Of a stretch of 64,000 nucleotides of DNA, positions 28,826-39,388 are shown piece by piece; position 1 is the stretch's first letter; every line of letters begins with the position of its first letter. The position numbers were made by a program, and so were the translations under genes. The notes below the pieces were generated by a model, which was given only the letters and a program-made list of their open reading frames with translations, was not told where the DNA came from and did not search any database. This DNA comes from an uncultured Halomonas sp. (GTDB taxonomy: Bacteria > Pseudomonadota > Gammaproteobacteria > Pseudomonadales > Halomonadaceae). Where the stretch lies: positions 124,001 through 188,000 of the forward strand of contig NZ_CANMTQ010000005.1 in the NCBI RefSeq assembly GCF_947500835.1, written 5' to 3'.

Positions 28826-30799
28826 TCATTGGCCACGCAGGAACAGCTTATCCAGTTCCCGCATCGACATCTCGGTCCAGGTCGGGCGACCGTGATTGCA
28901 CTGGCCGCTACGCTCGGTACGCTCCATATCGCGTAGCAGGGCATTCATTTCAGCAATATTCAGGCGTCGATTGGCACGCACGCTGCCATGACACGCCATG
29001 GTCGAGAGCATCTCGTTGATATGCGCCTCGAGGCGATCCGAGCGTCCGTAGCGCTCGAGATCCGAAAGCATGTCGCGAATCAAAGGCTCCACATCCGCTT
29101 GTGCCAGCAGACTCGGCACCTGGCGCACAAGAAGCGTCTCCGGGCCCGCCACATCGAGTTCGACCCCCAGACGTGAAAAAGCGTCACGACTCTGCTCCGC
29201 GGTTTCCACCTCCGCGGCGCTCACGGCCAGCGATACGGGTACCAGCAGTGGCTGGGCATCCAGTGCTCCGCCGCTACCGGCATGGTTGAATATCTGCTGC
29301 TTCATGCCTTCATAGGTAATACGCTCATGAGCGGCATGCATGTCCACGATCACGAGCCCCCGGGCGGTTTGGGCAAGAATATAGACGCCATGAAGTTGCG
29401 CGATGGCGTAGCCCAGGGGTGGGGCCTGGGTGGGGTCGTCTTCCGGTAGCGAACGTGGCGCGGCGTTTACTTGACTGGCTTCGCGCTCAAGAGTGATCGC
29501 CTGCGACTGCTGGCCGTCCTGTACGGGTGATCGAGGGATCAGCAGGCTCTCTTCGTGTTCGGGATGCAGGGCACGATAGCCCGCCATGAACTCCCGCACT
29601 CGTCCGGCACTTGGGCGCGACCTGTCGTCCTGGCCAGTTCGCAGCGCCATTTGCTGCTGCCAACCGGGCTGTCCTTGGGAAAGGGATGAAATATTAGAAG
29701 AAGGCGTTGCCTGGGGCCGATACGTTTCGCCCTCCGGGGCCTGCTCTTCCTCCCTGTCCTTGTCTTGAGAAGCGTGAACATTGGGTCGCGCTTCGCCAAG
29801 CGCACGGTGCAGACTGGAAAACAGAAAATCGTGCACTAGTCGACCGTCGCGAAAGCGCACTTCGTGCTTGGTCGGGTGCACATTGACATCGACCACCATC
29901 GGGTCGAGCTCCAGATAGAGCACGAACACCGGATGACGTCCGTGGAACAACACATCGCGATAGGCCTGGCGAATGGCGTGGGCGACCAGACGATCCCGCA
30001 CCACCCGGCCATTGACGAAGAAATACTGCTGATCCGCCTGGGCCCTTGAATGCGTCGGCAATCCGACCCAGCCCCATAGCCGCAGTCCTGAAGCCTCGAT
30101 GTCCAGGTGCAGGGCATCGTCGAGAAACTTGCTGCCGAGCAGCGCACTGATCCGGCGCTCGCTTGCTGCCGGGTCGTTGGCAGGACGCAGCTGATGCAGC
30201 GTCTTCTGGTTGTGACGAAGCGTCCAGCCTATATCATAGCGGGACAGCGCCAGTCGTCGAAAGACTTCTTCCACATGGGAAAACTCGGTCTTTTCGGTAC
30301 GTAGGAACTTGCGTCTTGCCGGGGTGTTGAAGAACAGATCCCGCACCGCGACCGACGTGCCCTGTGGATGAGGCGCCGGCGTGACCCGGGATTCCATGTC
30401 ACGGCCTTCGGCCACGACCCGCCAGCCGGCGGTAGGATCATCCGTGGCGTTGGATACGAGCTCGAGCCGGGATACCGAACTGATCGATGCCAGGGCTTCA
30501 CCGCGAAAGCCGAGACTGGCAACCCCTTCGAGATCCTCGAGGGAGTCGATCTTGCTGGTGGCGTGACGGGAGAGCGCCAGGGGCAGATCCTCCTCACTGA
30601 TACCGCTGCCATCGTCACGAATCCGTATAAGCCGGGCGCCTCCCGCCTCCAGCTCCACCTCGATGCGTTGACTGCCGGCATCGATGGCATTCTCAATCAG
30701 CTCCTTGACCACCGAAGAAGGCCGTTCGACCACCTCACCGGCAGCAATCTGGTTGGCCAATCGCGGATTGAGAACGTGGATACGTTGTGTCTCGGTCAT
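28826..30799 (-). CDS. mutL: DNA mismatch repair protein MutL
   Basis: A 657-residue GHKL ATPase coordinating mismatch repair. Seen: [25 protein letters not shown] at the N-terminus (split over the first 45 residues), DDGSGI, TSKI, GFRGEAL, a disordered proline/glutamine linker of about residues 345-450, and the C-terminal dimer domain with [12 protein letters not shown] and CNHGRPTW. The DQHA-x2-E-x4-E endonuclease motif is absent from the C-terminal domain, as expected in species using MutH. Confidence 0.97.
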   Translation of the reverse strand: MTETQRIHVLNPRLANQIAAGEVVERPSSVVKELIENAIDAGSQRIEVELEAGGARLIRIRDDGSGISEEDLPLALSRHATSKIDSLEDLEGVASLGFRGEALASISSVSRLELVSNATDDPTAGWRVVAEGRDMESRVTPAPHPQGTSVAVRDLFFNTPARRKFLRTEKTEFSHVEEVFRRLALSRYDIGWTLRHNQKTLHQLRPANDPAASERRISALLGSKFLDDALHLDIEASGLRLWGWVGLPTHSRAQADQQYFFVNGRVVRDRLVAHAIRQAYRDVLFHGRHPVFVLYLELDPMVVDVNVHPTKHEVRFRDGRLVHDFLFSSLHRALGEARPNVHASQDKDREEEQAPEGETYRPQATPSSNISSLSQGQPGWQQQMALRTGQDDRSRPSAGRVREFMAGYRALHPEHEESLLIPRSPVQDGQQSQAITLEREASQVNAAPRSLPEDDPTQAPPLGYAIAQLHGVYILAQTARGLVIVDMHAAHERITYEGMKQQIFNHAGSGGALDAQPLLVPVSLAVSAAEVETAEQSRDAFSRLGVELDVAGPETLLVRQVPSLLAQADVEPLIRDMLSDLERYGRSDRLEAHINEMLSTMACHGSVRANRRLNIAEMNALLRDMERTERSGQCNHGRPTWTEMSMRELDKLFLRGQ

Positions 30800-30823
30800 C
30801 TCGTCTCACTGAGAGGGTATGAA

Positions 30824-32317
30824 TCAGCCTCGGGGAATATGCAATACCTGCCCTACCCGAATCACGTCGCCGTTCAATTCGTTGGCCTGTCTCAGGCGCT
30901 GCACCGGCACCGAATGTTGAGAGGCAATCTCGGACAGGGTATCACCGGGCTGAATACGATATTCGTTGGTCTCGCCGCCACGCTGACGATCGCGCTGCCA
31001 GGCCAGCAAACTAGCCGGCGGCGGATTGCGCCTGAAATGCGCATTGATGCCGGCGAAGATAGCCTTGGCCAGGCTGCGCTGATAGCTCGAACTGCGTAGG
31101 CGCCCTTCTTCACTCGGATTGGAAATGAAGCCCGTCTCGACCAGCAGCGACGGAATGTCCGGCGATTTAAGCACGGCGAACCCGGCCTGCTCGACCCTAG
31201 GCTTGTGCAGGTTGTTTATCTGACCCAACTGATCGAGCACCTGCCCGCCCACCGCCAAGGAGTCATTGAGGGTCGCGGTCATGGTCAGATCGAGCAGCAC
31301 TCCGCGCAGCACCTCGTCCTTGTCGGTCAGATCCAGATTCCCATCGACACCGCCGATCAAATCCGAACGGTTCTCACTGACTGCCAGCCATTTGGCGGTC
31401 TCCGAGGTCGCGCCACTCTGAGACAGGGCGAACACTGAGCTGCCGCTGGGACGCGGGCTCTTGAACGCATCCGCGTGAATCGAAACAAAGAAATCGGCTT
31501 TCTGATCCCGGGCCAGCAAGGTGCGCTGACGCAAACCGACATAATAGTCGCCATCACGAATCATCACCGCCTTGAAACCCGGCGTATTAGAAATGATCTT
31601 CTCGAGTTGGCGGGCGATATCCAGCACTACATCCTTTTCACGAGTGCCCAACGGTCCTATGGCCCCGGGATCTTCACCGCCATGGCCCGCATCCAGGGCG
31701 ATGATGATATCGCGCTTGGGATGCGGCTGTGCCTTTTCCTGAGCGACCAACGTCGCTTCGGCAGCACGGTCCCCGCTCGCTTGAGCTTCTGCCAGGGCGC
31801 GGTCCGTTGCAATCTCCTGCTCACGAATCTTGGCTTCGATGGGATCGATGGGATTTTGTATCGCGCTCGCTCCCGGATACTCGAGATCTACCACCAGGCG
31901 ATGGCCATAGGTGTCATTGGGCGCCAAAGTAAAATGCTTGGGATCGACCTTGCGACTCAAATCCAGGACCACCCGTAGATCATCGCCATTCCTCGTGCCC
32001 GTCCGAATGGCGCTGATGGCGCTTCCACTCAGGTCCAGACGCGAGGTATCCAGCTGCAGCTGACTATCGTCAAGATCGATGACCAGGCGGTTCGGGTTGT
32101 TCAGCGAAAAGACATTGGTCTTCGTCGCACCAGAAAGATCGAAGACAAGACGCGCGTGATCCGGCGCCGCCCAGATACGCAGATTATCGACGTCGCTGGC
32201 CAGAACCAGCGCAGATGAAATCATTGGAAATAACGCAGACAGCAGCATGCCCGACCATCTCAGGCGGGGTCGGGATATCGAAGGCAGACGGAGATGAATG
32301 TTATTCAACCATTTCAT
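30824..32317 (-). CDS. N-acetylmuramoyl-L-alanine amidase (AmiB/AmiC type)
   Basis: A 497-residue periplasmic murein amidase splitting septal peptidoglycan. A signal region (about 1-41) is followed by an AMIN domain (residues about 45-145), the Amidase_3 zinc domain starting IALDAGHGGEDPGA and containing SIHADAF and VETGFISN, and a C-terminal LysM (YRIQPGDTLSEIA, then LNGDVIRVGQVL). Activation by an EnvC/NlpD-like LytM factor is expected from the family. It sits between tsaE and mutL, the place of amiB in relatives; I leave the symbol blank because amiB and amiC cannot be separated safely by eye. Confidence 0.95.
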   Translation of the reverse strand: MKWLNNIHLRLPSISRPRLRWSGMLLSALFPMISSALVLASDVDNLRIWAAPDHARLVFDLSGATKTNVFSLNNPNRLVIDLDDSQLQLDTSRLDLSGSAISAIRTGTRNGDDLRVVLDLSRKVDPKHFTLAPNDTYGHRLVVDLEYPGASAIQNPIDPIEAKIREQEIATDRALAEAQASGDRAAEATLVAQEKAQPHPKRDIIIALDAGHGGEDPGAIGPLGTREKDVVLDIARQLEKIISNTPGFKAVMIRDGDYYVGLRQRTLLARDQKADFFVSIHADAFKSPRPSGSSVFALSQSGATSETAKWLAVSENRSDLIGGVDGNLDLTDKDEVLRGVLLDLTMTATLNDSLAVGGQVLDQLGQINNLHKPRVEQAGFAVLKSPDIPSLLVETGFISNPSEEGRLRSSSYQRSLAKAIFAGINAHFRRNPPPASLLAWQRDRQRGGETNEYRIQPGDTLSEIASQHSVPVQRLRQANELNGDVIRVGQVLHIPRG

Positions 32318-32350
32318 GAAGTGTTGCAGGTCCTTTCTATAACTGGCGCG

Positions 32351-32830
32351 TTAAAACGAACGGGTTGAAACAAGCGTATCAAGCCGTGCAAGAACGTTTT
32401 CACCGAAAGGCGTGTTCGTTGTCAATCGAGCCTCGCGTCCTGCGTCGATGACGCACAATATAATGATAAGATCGGCAGCCGGCAGCCAACCTTGACCTCG
32501 AACGGGCCATTCGATCAAATTCAGGCTGTTTTCCTCGAATAGATCCCGGGCCCCGATGAACTCAAGCTCCTCCGGGTCTCCAAGACGATACAGATCGAAA
32601 TGATTCACACGAATGGAGCCAAGCTGATACGGCTCCACCAGGGTATAGGTGGGGCTCTTGACCGCGCCTTGGTGCCCATAGGCTCGCAGCACACCCCGGG
32701 CCAGAGTGGTCTTGCCCGCCCCAAGTTCACCCTGAAGATGCACGTGACCACGCCCTTGCAAGGCCTGGCCCAGCGCCTTGCCGAAAGCGATCTGTTCGGT
32801 TTCGTCATGCAAAAGATAAGAGGCGTTCAT
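32351..32830 (-). CDS. tsaE: tRNA threonylcarbamoyladenosine ATPase TsaE
   Basis: A 159-residue P-loop protein needed with TsaB and TsaD for t6A37 formation. HLQGELGAGKTTLARGVLRAYG carries the P-loop near residues 35-50, with SPTYTLVEPY and the HFDLYRL motif downstream. The start codon lies 3 bases after the nnr stop, so the two genes are tightly coupled. Confidence 0.96.
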   Translation of the reverse strand: MNASYLLHDETEQIAFGKALGQALQGRGHVHLQGELGAGKTTLARGVLRAYGHQGAVKSPTYTLVEPYQLGSIRVNHFDLYRLGDPEELEFIGARDLFEENSLNLIEWPVRGQGWLPAADLIIILCVIDAGREARLTTNTPFGENVLARLDTLVSTRSF

Positions 32831-32833
32831 TGT

Positions 32834-34333
32834 TCAGTCGGTCATACCGGGATTCGCCAGAAAACGTCCATAGGATGCCAGATCGCCCGCCAGCAGGCCA
32901 CGCTCTCCCGATTCGTAAGCGGCGCAATCCGCGGCCAGTGCATGCAAGGTGACGCCAACTTGTGCTGCCTGCTCCATCTCGATCCCCTGGACCACGAGGG
33001 CGCCTAGCATGCCGGACAGGGCATCTCCCATGCCACCACTGGCCATGCCGGGATTGCCATATGGGCAGAGCGCTACTTTGCCGGGCCCTGCCACCAGGGT
33101 GCCTGCGCCCTTGAGCACGATCGCGCCACCGCGCTTTCGTTGCAGCGCCTGGACTGCCGACAGACGATCCGCCTCAATTTTTTTTGCACTGCTGTCGAGA
33201 AGACGCGCGGCCTCGCCGGGATGCGGCGTCAACACCCAGTTGTCGCGTTTTTCGTCGGGCCAGTGGGCGGCCAGCAGATTCAAGCCGTCCGCATCCACTA
33301 CCAACGGCTTGTTTGAGGTCAGGGCGACTTGCAGCATGCCCTGGCCCCAGGCGCCCTGGCCCAGCCCAGGCCCGATCACGATCACGCTGGCGCCTTCGAG
33401 CAGAGGGTTCACGTCGCTGACGCCCCGCACACCCCGCGCCATGATTTCCGGGGTGCGTATGAGGCTTGCACTCACATGCTCCGGCGCGGTTGCCAGACTG
33501 ATCTTGCCGGCTCCCAGGCGCGCTGCGGATTCGCTTGCCAGCAGCGCCGCACCACCGAATCCCGGTGCGCCGCCGATGACCAGCACATGGCCGAAATCGC
33601 CCTTGTGACTGCCGCGCCGACGTGGCGGTAGCGCCTTGGCGATCACTGATTTTTCCAACAACTCTGCCGCCGGAGGTAGATCCCGATGTGCCTGCGCCTC
33701 GATATCCAGAGAGCGGAACACAACCTCACCCACATGATCGACAGCTTGACCGGTATGCAGACCCAACTTGTCTGCAATAAAGGTCACCGTGACGTCCGCG
33801 TCTACCGCGCAGCCCAGCACTGCGCCGGTATCCGCGGCAAGTCCGGATGGGATATCGATGGCCAGCACCGGCAGAGCGCTTGCGTTGATCGTCTCGATCG
33901 CCGCCGCGAAAGGTTCGCGCACCTCACCACCAAGCCCGGTGCCCAATAGCGCATCGATGATGACATCCCCCTCGAGCGCCATGCCTTCTTGCCAGCGCAC
34001 TGCATACACACCGGCAGCCTCGGCCATTTCGACGGCACGAGCGGCGTCGCCCTTGAGTTCTCGAGGCGCACGCAGGGCAATAAGCTGCACCGAGAGTCCA
34101 TCCCGGGCCGCCAATGCCGCCATTACATAGCCGTCTCCGGCGTTATTGCCGGCACCACACAGCACGCACAAGCGCTGCGCGCTTGGCCAGCGCAGACGGA
34201 CCTCATCGTAGGCCGCCCTGGCGGCGCGCTGCATCAGACCGAAACCCAGGCCTTCCTCGGCAGCAATCGTGCGTCTATCGATCTCTCGCACCTGCGCTGC
34301 AAGATAAAGCGGATGTTCGTAATGCCGCGACAT
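32834..34333 (-). CDS. nnr: Bifunctional NAD(P)HX epimerase / ADP-dependent dehydratase
   Basis: A 499-residue fusion that repairs hydrated NAD(P)H. The N-terminal YjeF_N epimerase domain (GAGNNAGDGYVMA, DALLGTGL, AIDIPSGL) is followed by the C-terminal dehydratase (KGDFGHVLVIGG, GPGLGQG, LTPHPGEAARLL, GMASGGMGDALSG). An in-frame start 13 codons earlier exists; ATG 34333 is selected because AGGAG lies 8 bases upstream. First gene of the nnr-tsaE-amidase-mutL block and divergent from queG. Confidence 0.96.
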   Translation of the reverse strand: MSRHYEHPLYLAAQVREIDRRTIAAEEGLGFGLMQRAARAAYDEVRLRWPSAQRLCVLCGAGNNAGDGYVMAALAARDGLSVQLIALRAPRELKGDAARAVEMAEAAGVYAVRWQEGMALEGDVIIDALLGTGLGGEVREPFAAAIETINASALPVLAIDIPSGLAADTGAVLGCAVDADVTVTFIADKLGLHTGQAVDHVGEVVFRSLDIEAQAHRDLPPAAELLEKSVIAKALPPRRRGSHKGDFGHVLVIGGAPGFGGAALLASESAARLGAGKISLATAPEHVSASLIRTPEIMARGVRGVSDVNPLLEGASVIVIGPGLGQGAWGQGMLQVALTSNKPLVVDADGLNLLAAHWPDEKRDNWVLTPHPGEAARLLDSSAKKIEADRLSAVQALQRKRGGAIVLKGAGTLVAGPGKVALCPYGNPGMASGGMGDALSGMLGALVVQGIEMEQAAQVGVTLHALAADCAAYESGERGLLAGDLASYGRFLANPGMTD

Positions 34334-34541
34334 GGTGGTTTTCTCCTGAGATATGTCCATCCTTGGACACAATCATAACGCCTTCGATGGACGCTTTTCA
34401 GTTGACGCCCTGCTCGATCAGCGCCTGGAATAAACTGACGCACATTGTGCATTAGTGTAGTGTGAATCGTCTCGCATTAGCCCAGTTCGCCATTACTTCC
34501 ATCGTTTTTCCACGCTCCCTCTTTCCAATTTTTACACGCTC

Positions 34542-35645
34542 ATGGCACATCACTGCAGCCCACCTGACACTGACCTGAATGCCCTCGCCCAGCGTATCAA
34601 GCGCTGGGGTCAAGAGTTGGGGTTTCAGCAGGTCGGCATCACCGATACCGATCTCGAAAGCCACGAGCGCTATCTCGAGCGCTGGCTTGCTGCCGGTCAT
34701 CAGGGCGAAATGGGCTTCATGGCCAAGCACGGCACCAAGCGCACCCGACCCGAGGAACTGGTGCCAGGAACGCTGCGGGTGATCAGCGTGCGCATGGACT
34801 ATCTGCCGCCGGAGGTGGAAACCACTCGCGCCCTGGGTCAACCGAATAAGGCCTATGTATCGCGCTACGCGCTTGGACGGGACTATCACAAGCTGATGCG
34901 CAAGCGCCTTGCCACATTAGCCAAGACCATTGAAAGCGAAGTCGGATCCTTTGGTTATCGCGCCTTCGTCGATTCTGCCCCGGTCATGGAGCGCGCCCTG
35001 GCGCAAAAGGCAGGGCTTGGCTGGTTTGGCAAGAATGCCATGCTGCTCAACCCCAAGGCTGGATCGCTGTTCTTTCTCGGCGAGCTCTATACCGACCTGC
35101 CGCTGCCGATCGACGCGCCTTTCGACAGCGAGCACTGCGGCAAATGCTCTCAGTGCCGGATTGCCTGCCCCACCGGCGCCATCGTCGATGACAAGGTGGT
35201 GGACTCCCGACGCTGCATCTCTTACCTGACCATCGAGTTGCAGGGTAGCATCCCGCAAGAGTTCCGCGAGGCCATGGGCAATCGGGTCTATGGTTGCGAC
35301 GACTGTCAGCTGGTCTGCCCCTTCACCCGGTTTACCCGGGCAAGCCAGGAGGAGGATTTCGCGCCGCGCCACGATCTTGACCGGGCGGAGCTGGTGCGCC
35401 TGTTCGCCTGGAGCGAAGAGGAGTTCTTGAGCAAGACCGAAGGCAGCGCAATTCGTCGTATCGGCTATGAACGCTGGCTTCGCAATCTTGCGGTGGGACT
35501 CGGCAACGCACCCTGGAGCGAGGGAGTGGAAGCCGCGCTGCGCGCACGGCTAGCCTACCCTTCCGATCTGGTGCGAGAACATGTGCGCTGGGCCCTTGAG
35601 CGTCAATACGAAAAATCCAGACAGATCATCGCCACTGCCATCTGA
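34542..35645 (+). CDS. queG: Epoxyqueuosine reductase QueG
   Basis: A 367-residue cobalamin- and Fe-S-dependent enzyme for the last step of queuosine synthesis on tRNA. The two 4Fe-4S cluster segments are CGKCSQCRIACPTGAI and CDDCQLVCPF, and the catalytic loop and MDYLP segment are present. It is divergent from nnr with about 208 bases between and convergent with orn (18-base gap). Confidence 0.96.
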   Translation: MAHHCSPPDTDLNALAQRIKRWGQELGFQQVGITDTDLESHERYLERWLAAGHQGEMGFMAKHGTKRTRPEELVPGTLRVISVRMDYLPPEVETTRALGQPNKAYVSRYALGRDYHKLMRKRLATLAKTIESEVGSFGYRAFVDSAPVMERALAQKAGLGWFGKNAMLLNPKAGSLFFLGELYTDLPLPIDAPFDSEHCGKCSQCRIACPTGAIVDDKVVDSRRCISYLTIELQGSIPQEFREAMGNRVYGCDDCQLVCPFTRFTRASQEEDFAPRHDLDRAELVRLFAWSEEEFLSKTEGSAIRRIGYERWLRNLAVGLGNAPWSEGVEAALRARLAYPSDLVREHVRWALERQYEKSRQIIATAI

Positions 35646-35663
35646 GCTATCTTTAATGCTTTC

Positions 35664-36245
35664 TTATTTGCTATCCGTAGTCGTTTCCAGGCGCAGGAAC
35701 GTCTTCCGATAGTGCGCCAGCTCGTCCACGGACTCATGAATGTCGTCCAGCGCCTTATGGGTGTTGCGCTTCTCGAAGCCCTTCAATGCCTGAGGATTCC
35801 AGCGCTTGGCCAGCTCCTTTACCGTGGAGACATCCAGGTTGCGATAGTGGAAGAAATCCAGCAGTTCCGGCATTTCACGCTCGAGAAAACGCCGATCCTG
35901 ATGCACGCTGTTACCGCATACCGGAGAGGAGCCGGGTACCACATAGGCTTTCAGGAATTCCAGGGTCTTGCGCTGTGCGTCGGCGGTATCACTCTTGCTG
36001 GCCTTGACTCGATCTACCAGCCCCGACTCGCCGTGAGTCTTGGTATTCCAGCTGTCCATGGCCTCGAGCAGGCTATCCGGCTGCTTGACGGCAATGACCG
36101 GGCCTTCGGCAATCAGCTTGAGATCGTTGTCCGTGATCAGTGTCGCCACCTCGATGATGCGCTCCTTGTTGGGATCGAGACCGGTCATTTCCAGATCGAT
36201 CCAGACCAACAGATCCTTGCGTGGGGTGATGGCGTGTTCAAACAT
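35664..36245 (-). CDS. orn: Oligoribonuclease
   Basis: A 193-residue DEDDh 3'-5' exonuclease that degrades dinucleotides, including pGpG from c-di-GMP breakdown. [13 protein letters not shown] contains the first acidic pair, [12 protein letters not shown] the third motif, and [11 protein letters not shown] the histidine and last aspartate. Length is normal. In this window it is relevant to the c-di-GMP-linked exopolysaccharide genes. Convergent with queG and divergent from rsgA. Confidence 0.97.
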   Translation of the reverse strand: MFEHAITPRKDLLVWIDLEMTGLDPNKERIIEVATLITDNDLKLIAEGPVIAVKQPDSLLEAMDSWNTKTHGESGLVDRVKASKSDTADAQRKTLEFLKAYVVPGSSPVCGNSVHQDRRFLEREMPELLDFFHYRNLDVSTVKELAKRWNPQALKGFEKRNTHKALDDIHESVDELAHYRKTFLRLETTTDSK

Positions 36246-36384
36246 GTAACGGCTCCGTAGACAAAGAGATTAAGCGTTGCCTGAAAAGCCGGCGAGCGCA
36301 GACATTTTTCAGACAGAGCGTAGAACGGACAGAAGTGACCCTGCCGGTTACAATGCTAGCATTGTCGGCGCCCCATGAGGTGGT

Positions 36385-37395
36385 ATGAGCAAACGTAAGC
36401 TATCGCGTCAGCAGCGCTGGCGCATCGAGAAGATTCAGGCCGAGCGCGCTGCCCGGGCCGACAAGCAGGCCGTTCGGGAAACCGAATCCCTGGAAGCCGG
36501 CGAGTATGGCCCGGAAGTGGCCGGGCGGGTGATCGCTCATTTCGGTCGCACCCTGGACGTTCAATCCGCGAACGCCACTCTGCACCGCTGTCATGTGCGG
36601 GCCAATCTCGACAGTCTGGTCACCGGAGACCGAGTCATCTGGCGTGAGGCCCAGGACGGCAGCGGCGTGATCGTCGCCCGGGATTCCCGGGACAACGTAC
36701 TCGAACGCCCGGACCCTTATCACCAGCTCAAGCCCGTTGCCGCCAATATCGATCAGATCCTCATCGTGTTCGCCGTCGAGCCGGCGCCTTTTGCCAATCT
36801 CATCGACCGTTACCTGGTAGCCGCCGAGGCTACCGGTATTACCCCGACGCTGGTACTCAACAAGATTGATTTGCTGCCGGAAGATGGCGGTGAGCTCGGC
36901 GCCCTGCTCACCCACTATGAGCGCTTGGGTTATACCGTGGTGCGCGCCACGACCCAGCGCGACGATGGTCTGGATGCCCTGCATGAACGGCTCACGGACC
37001 GCACCTCGGTGTTCGTCGGACAAAGCGGTGTGGGCAAATCATCGCTCATCGATCGCCTGCTGCCTGACGAAGCCCTGCGTATCGGCGCGCTCTCGGAAGA
37101 TTCCCGCAAGGGTACCCATACCACGACTACCGCGCGCCTTTACGCTCTGCCCGGCGGCGGCGAGTTGATCGACTCCCCCGGCATTCGTGAGTTCGGGCTG
37201 GTGCATCTCGATGAGCAACAGGTCGCAGAGGGTTTCATCGAATTTCGCGACCTGCTCGGCCACTGTCGCTTCCGCGACTGCCGCCATCGCAACGAACCCG
37301 GCTGCGCCCTGATCGATGCAGTGGAACGTGGCGACATTTCCCGACAGCGCTTCGCCAGCTATCGGCGTATTCTCGAGAGCCTAACGTCGCGCTAA
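36385..37395 (+). CDS. rsgA: Small ribosomal subunit biogenesis GTPase RsgA
   Basis: A 336-residue circularly permuted GTPase acting in late 30S maturation. After an N-terminal basic tail (LSRQQRWRI) and OB fold come NKIDLL (G4), GQSGVGKSSL (G1), the T-rich GTHTTTTA switch and DSPGIREFGL (G3), then the zinc knuckle CRFRDCRHRNEPGC. Ordinary length. The 139 bases between orn and this gene hold the divergent promoters. Confidence 0.97.
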   Translation: MSKRKLSRQQRWRIEKIQAERAARADKQAVRETESLEAGEYGPEVAGRVIAHFGRTLDVQSANATLHRCHVRANLDSLVTGDRVIWREAQDGSGVIVARDSRDNVLERPDPYHQLKPVAANIDQILIVFAVEPAPFANLIDRYLVAAEATGITPTLVLNKIDLLPEDGGELGALLTHYERLGYTVVRATTQRDDGLDALHERLTDRTSVFVGQSGVGKSSLIDRLLPDEALRIGALSEDSRKGTHTTTTARLYALPGGGELIDSPGIREFGLVHLDEQQVAEGFIEFRDLLGHCRFRDCRHRNEPGCALIDAVERGDISRQRFASYRRILESLTSR

Positions 37396-37464
37396 GTTGG
37401 TCGCCGAAGGACGCAAAGCTATGTCATCATCTGAACATCCCCGCTTGAGCAAGGAGTGTGCGTC

Positions 37465-38295
37465 ATGCGTTCCGAAACGAACCTGTTACCGCTGATCGTC
37501 GAGCCGGAGCAACTCGCGGAGCATCTGGACGATCCCCAGCTGTTGATCATCGATGTGCCGCTCAAGGCAGAAAGCTACGAGGCGGGCCATGTTCCCGGCG
37601 CCATTTTTCTCGATCATCGCCGACTAATGCTGGGCCAGGGCGACGTTCCCAACGATGTGCCGGACGACGAAGCCCTTTCCGAGCTGTTCTCGTCATTGGG
37701 GTTGACCCGGGACACCCACGTGGTGGCCTACGACGACGAAGGCGGTGGCTGGGCGGGCCGACTGCTCTGGACACTGGAACTGATCGGCCACACCCGCTAC
37801 TCCTATCTCAATGGCGGCATCCATGCCTGGCGTGCGGATGACCAACCGGAATCGACGGAGACCTCACGGCCCAAACCGAGCGACTACCAGGCGGAAATCC
37901 TCAACCCCGACGTCATGATCGAACGAGATGAACTGGTCGAACGCCTGGGCGAAAAAGGATTTGCTATCTGGGACGCTCGTGCGCCTCAGGAATATCGCGG
38001 CGAGAAAGGCCAGAACAAGCATCTTGGCCATATCCCCGGTGCGGTCAACATGGAATGGACCGAGGCCATGGACCCGGAGCGCAATCTACGCATTCGCGAC
38101 TACGCGGAACTGGTGACGACCCTCGAGGCCCAAGGGTTGACCCCGGACATGGAAATCGTCACTCACTGCCAGAGTCATCATCGCAGTGGCTTCACCTGGC
38201 TGGTGGGCAAGGCGCTCGGGTTCGAGAAGATTCGCGGCTATGCCGGTTCCTGGCAGGAGTGGGGCAATCGCGACGACACCCCCATCGAGAAATAA
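37465..38295 (+). CDS. rhdA: Two-domain rhodanese (thiosulfate sulfurtransferase, RhdA-like)
   Basis: A 276-residue tandem rhodanese. The N-terminal domain (about 10-130) is non-catalytic; the C-terminal one has the active-site loop HCQSHHRSG with C235. This histidine-rich loop matches RhdA of Azotobacter and Pseudomonas and differs from the CGSG loop of mercaptopyruvate sulfurtransferases, so thiosulfate is the likelier donor. AAGGAG at 37451-37456 is 8 bases before ATG 37465, so the in-frame GTG at 37456, which overlaps it, is not used. It lies upstream of psd as in Pseudomonas. Confidence 0.88.
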   Translation: MRSETNLLPLIVEPEQLAEHLDDPQLLIIDVPLKAESYEAGHVPGAIFLDHRRLMLGQGDVPNDVPDDEALSELFSSLGLTRDTHVVAYDDEGGGWAGRLLWTLELIGHTRYSYLNGGIHAWRADDQPESTETSRPKPSDYQAEILNPDVMIERDELVERLGEKGFAIWDARAPQEYRGEKGQNKHLGHIPGAVNMEWTEAMDPERNLRIRDYAELVTTLEAQGLTPDMEIVTHCQSHHRSGFTWLVGKALGFEKIRGYAGSWQEWGNRDDTPIEK

Positions 38296-38410
38296 TGTTG
38301 GCGAACATGCTTGCCTGCAGACGTTCATCGCGGCGCGCAAGAACGAAACCCTGGCATTTCAGATGCCGGCTTGCGTGTCGGCGTGGAACAAGATCCCTCT
38401 TGCCACGCCT

Positions 38411-38432
38411 CGATCGACATCCCTGTCGATCG
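38411..38432. repeat. 9-bp inverted repeat in the rhdA-psd spacer
   Basis: CGATCGACA and TGTCGATCG are separated by 4 bases. There is no T-run after it, so it is at most a weak terminator for rhdA. The remaining 233-base spacer shows no gene. Confidence 0.4.
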
Positions 38433-38528
38433 CCACGCGCCGTCATCTGAATGTCAGCGTTCTTGCTAATGTCACTCTAAACGCTGCGCCAAGCAGCAGC
38501 CTACAAAGACTGGAAGCCGATACCTGTG

Positions 38529-39374
38529 ATGCAAGACAAGCTCTTCTCTCTAATTCAACACCCCCTGCCCCATCATTTGATCTCGCGCCTGGCGGGCACG
38601 CTGGCGGACGCCCGCACCCCCTGGCTGAAAAACATGATGATCAAGCGCTTCATCAGTACCTACGGAGTCGATATGGGGCAGGCGCAACAACCTGATCCCA
38701 CCGCCTACGCCTGCTTCAACGACTTCTTTACCCGAGCGCTGAAAAACGATGCGCGCCCCATCGGCGAGGGCATTGTTTCCCCGGCGGATGGCTTTCTGTC
38801 CCAGTTCGGCAACGTCGAGCACGGCACCCTGGTTCAGGCCAAGGGGCAGACCTATTCCGTCTCATCACTGCTCGGCGGCGATGATCAGCGCGCCGCTGCG
38901 TTCCAGCAGGGAAGCTTCGCCACGGTCTATCTTTCTCCCAAGGATTATCATCGGGTGCACATGCCCGTGACTGGCACTCTAAGGGAAATGATCTATGTGC
39001 CGGGGCGTCTTTTCTCGGTCAACCTGGCGACGGCGGATCAGGTACCGGGGCTGTTTGCTCGTAACGAGCGCCTGGTATGTATTTTTGATACGGATCGTGG
39101 CTCCATGGCCATGGTGCTGGTGGGCGCCATGATCGTCGCGGCCATCGAAACGGTCTGGGCGGGTCAGATCACGCCCTTGTCGAAACAGATCCAGACGACC
39201 CGCTTCGATACGCCCATCGAGCTTGCCAAGGGCGCGGAAATGGGCCGTTTCAAGCTCGGCTCCACGGTCATTCTGTGCTTCTCCGACAGGGTCGATTTTC
39301 GTGATGGATTGGGTGTCGATGAAAGCCCGATGCGCATGGGCAAGGCGCTGGGCGACTTTGTCAGCCGAAGCTAG
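38529..39374 (+). CDS. psd: Phosphatidylserine decarboxylase proenzyme
   Basis: A 281-residue membrane-associated enzyme making phosphatidylethanolamine. The self-cleavage LGST motif is at 243-246, with cleavage expected between G244 and S245 to create the pyruvoyl group on the small alpha subunit. HRVHMP and SPADGFL are also typical. ATG 38529 is preferred over an adjoining GTG. The next gene, the metal-binding protein, begins only 14 bases after the stop. Confidence 0.96.
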   Translation: MQDKLFSLIQHPLPHHLISRLAGTLADARTPWLKNMMIKRFISTYGVDMGQAQQPDPTAYACFNDFFTRALKNDARPIGEGIVSPADGFLSQFGNVEHGTLVQAKGQTYSVSSLLGGDDQRAAAFQQGSFATVYLSPKDYHRVHMPVTGTLREMIYVPGRLFSVNLATADQVPGLFARNERLVCIFDTDRGSMAMVLVGAMIVAAIETVWAGQITPLSKQIQTTRFDTPIELAKGAEMGRFKLGSTVILCFSDRVDFRDGLGVDESPMRMGKALGDFVSRS

Positions 39375-39388
39375 CAAGGACTCATGAA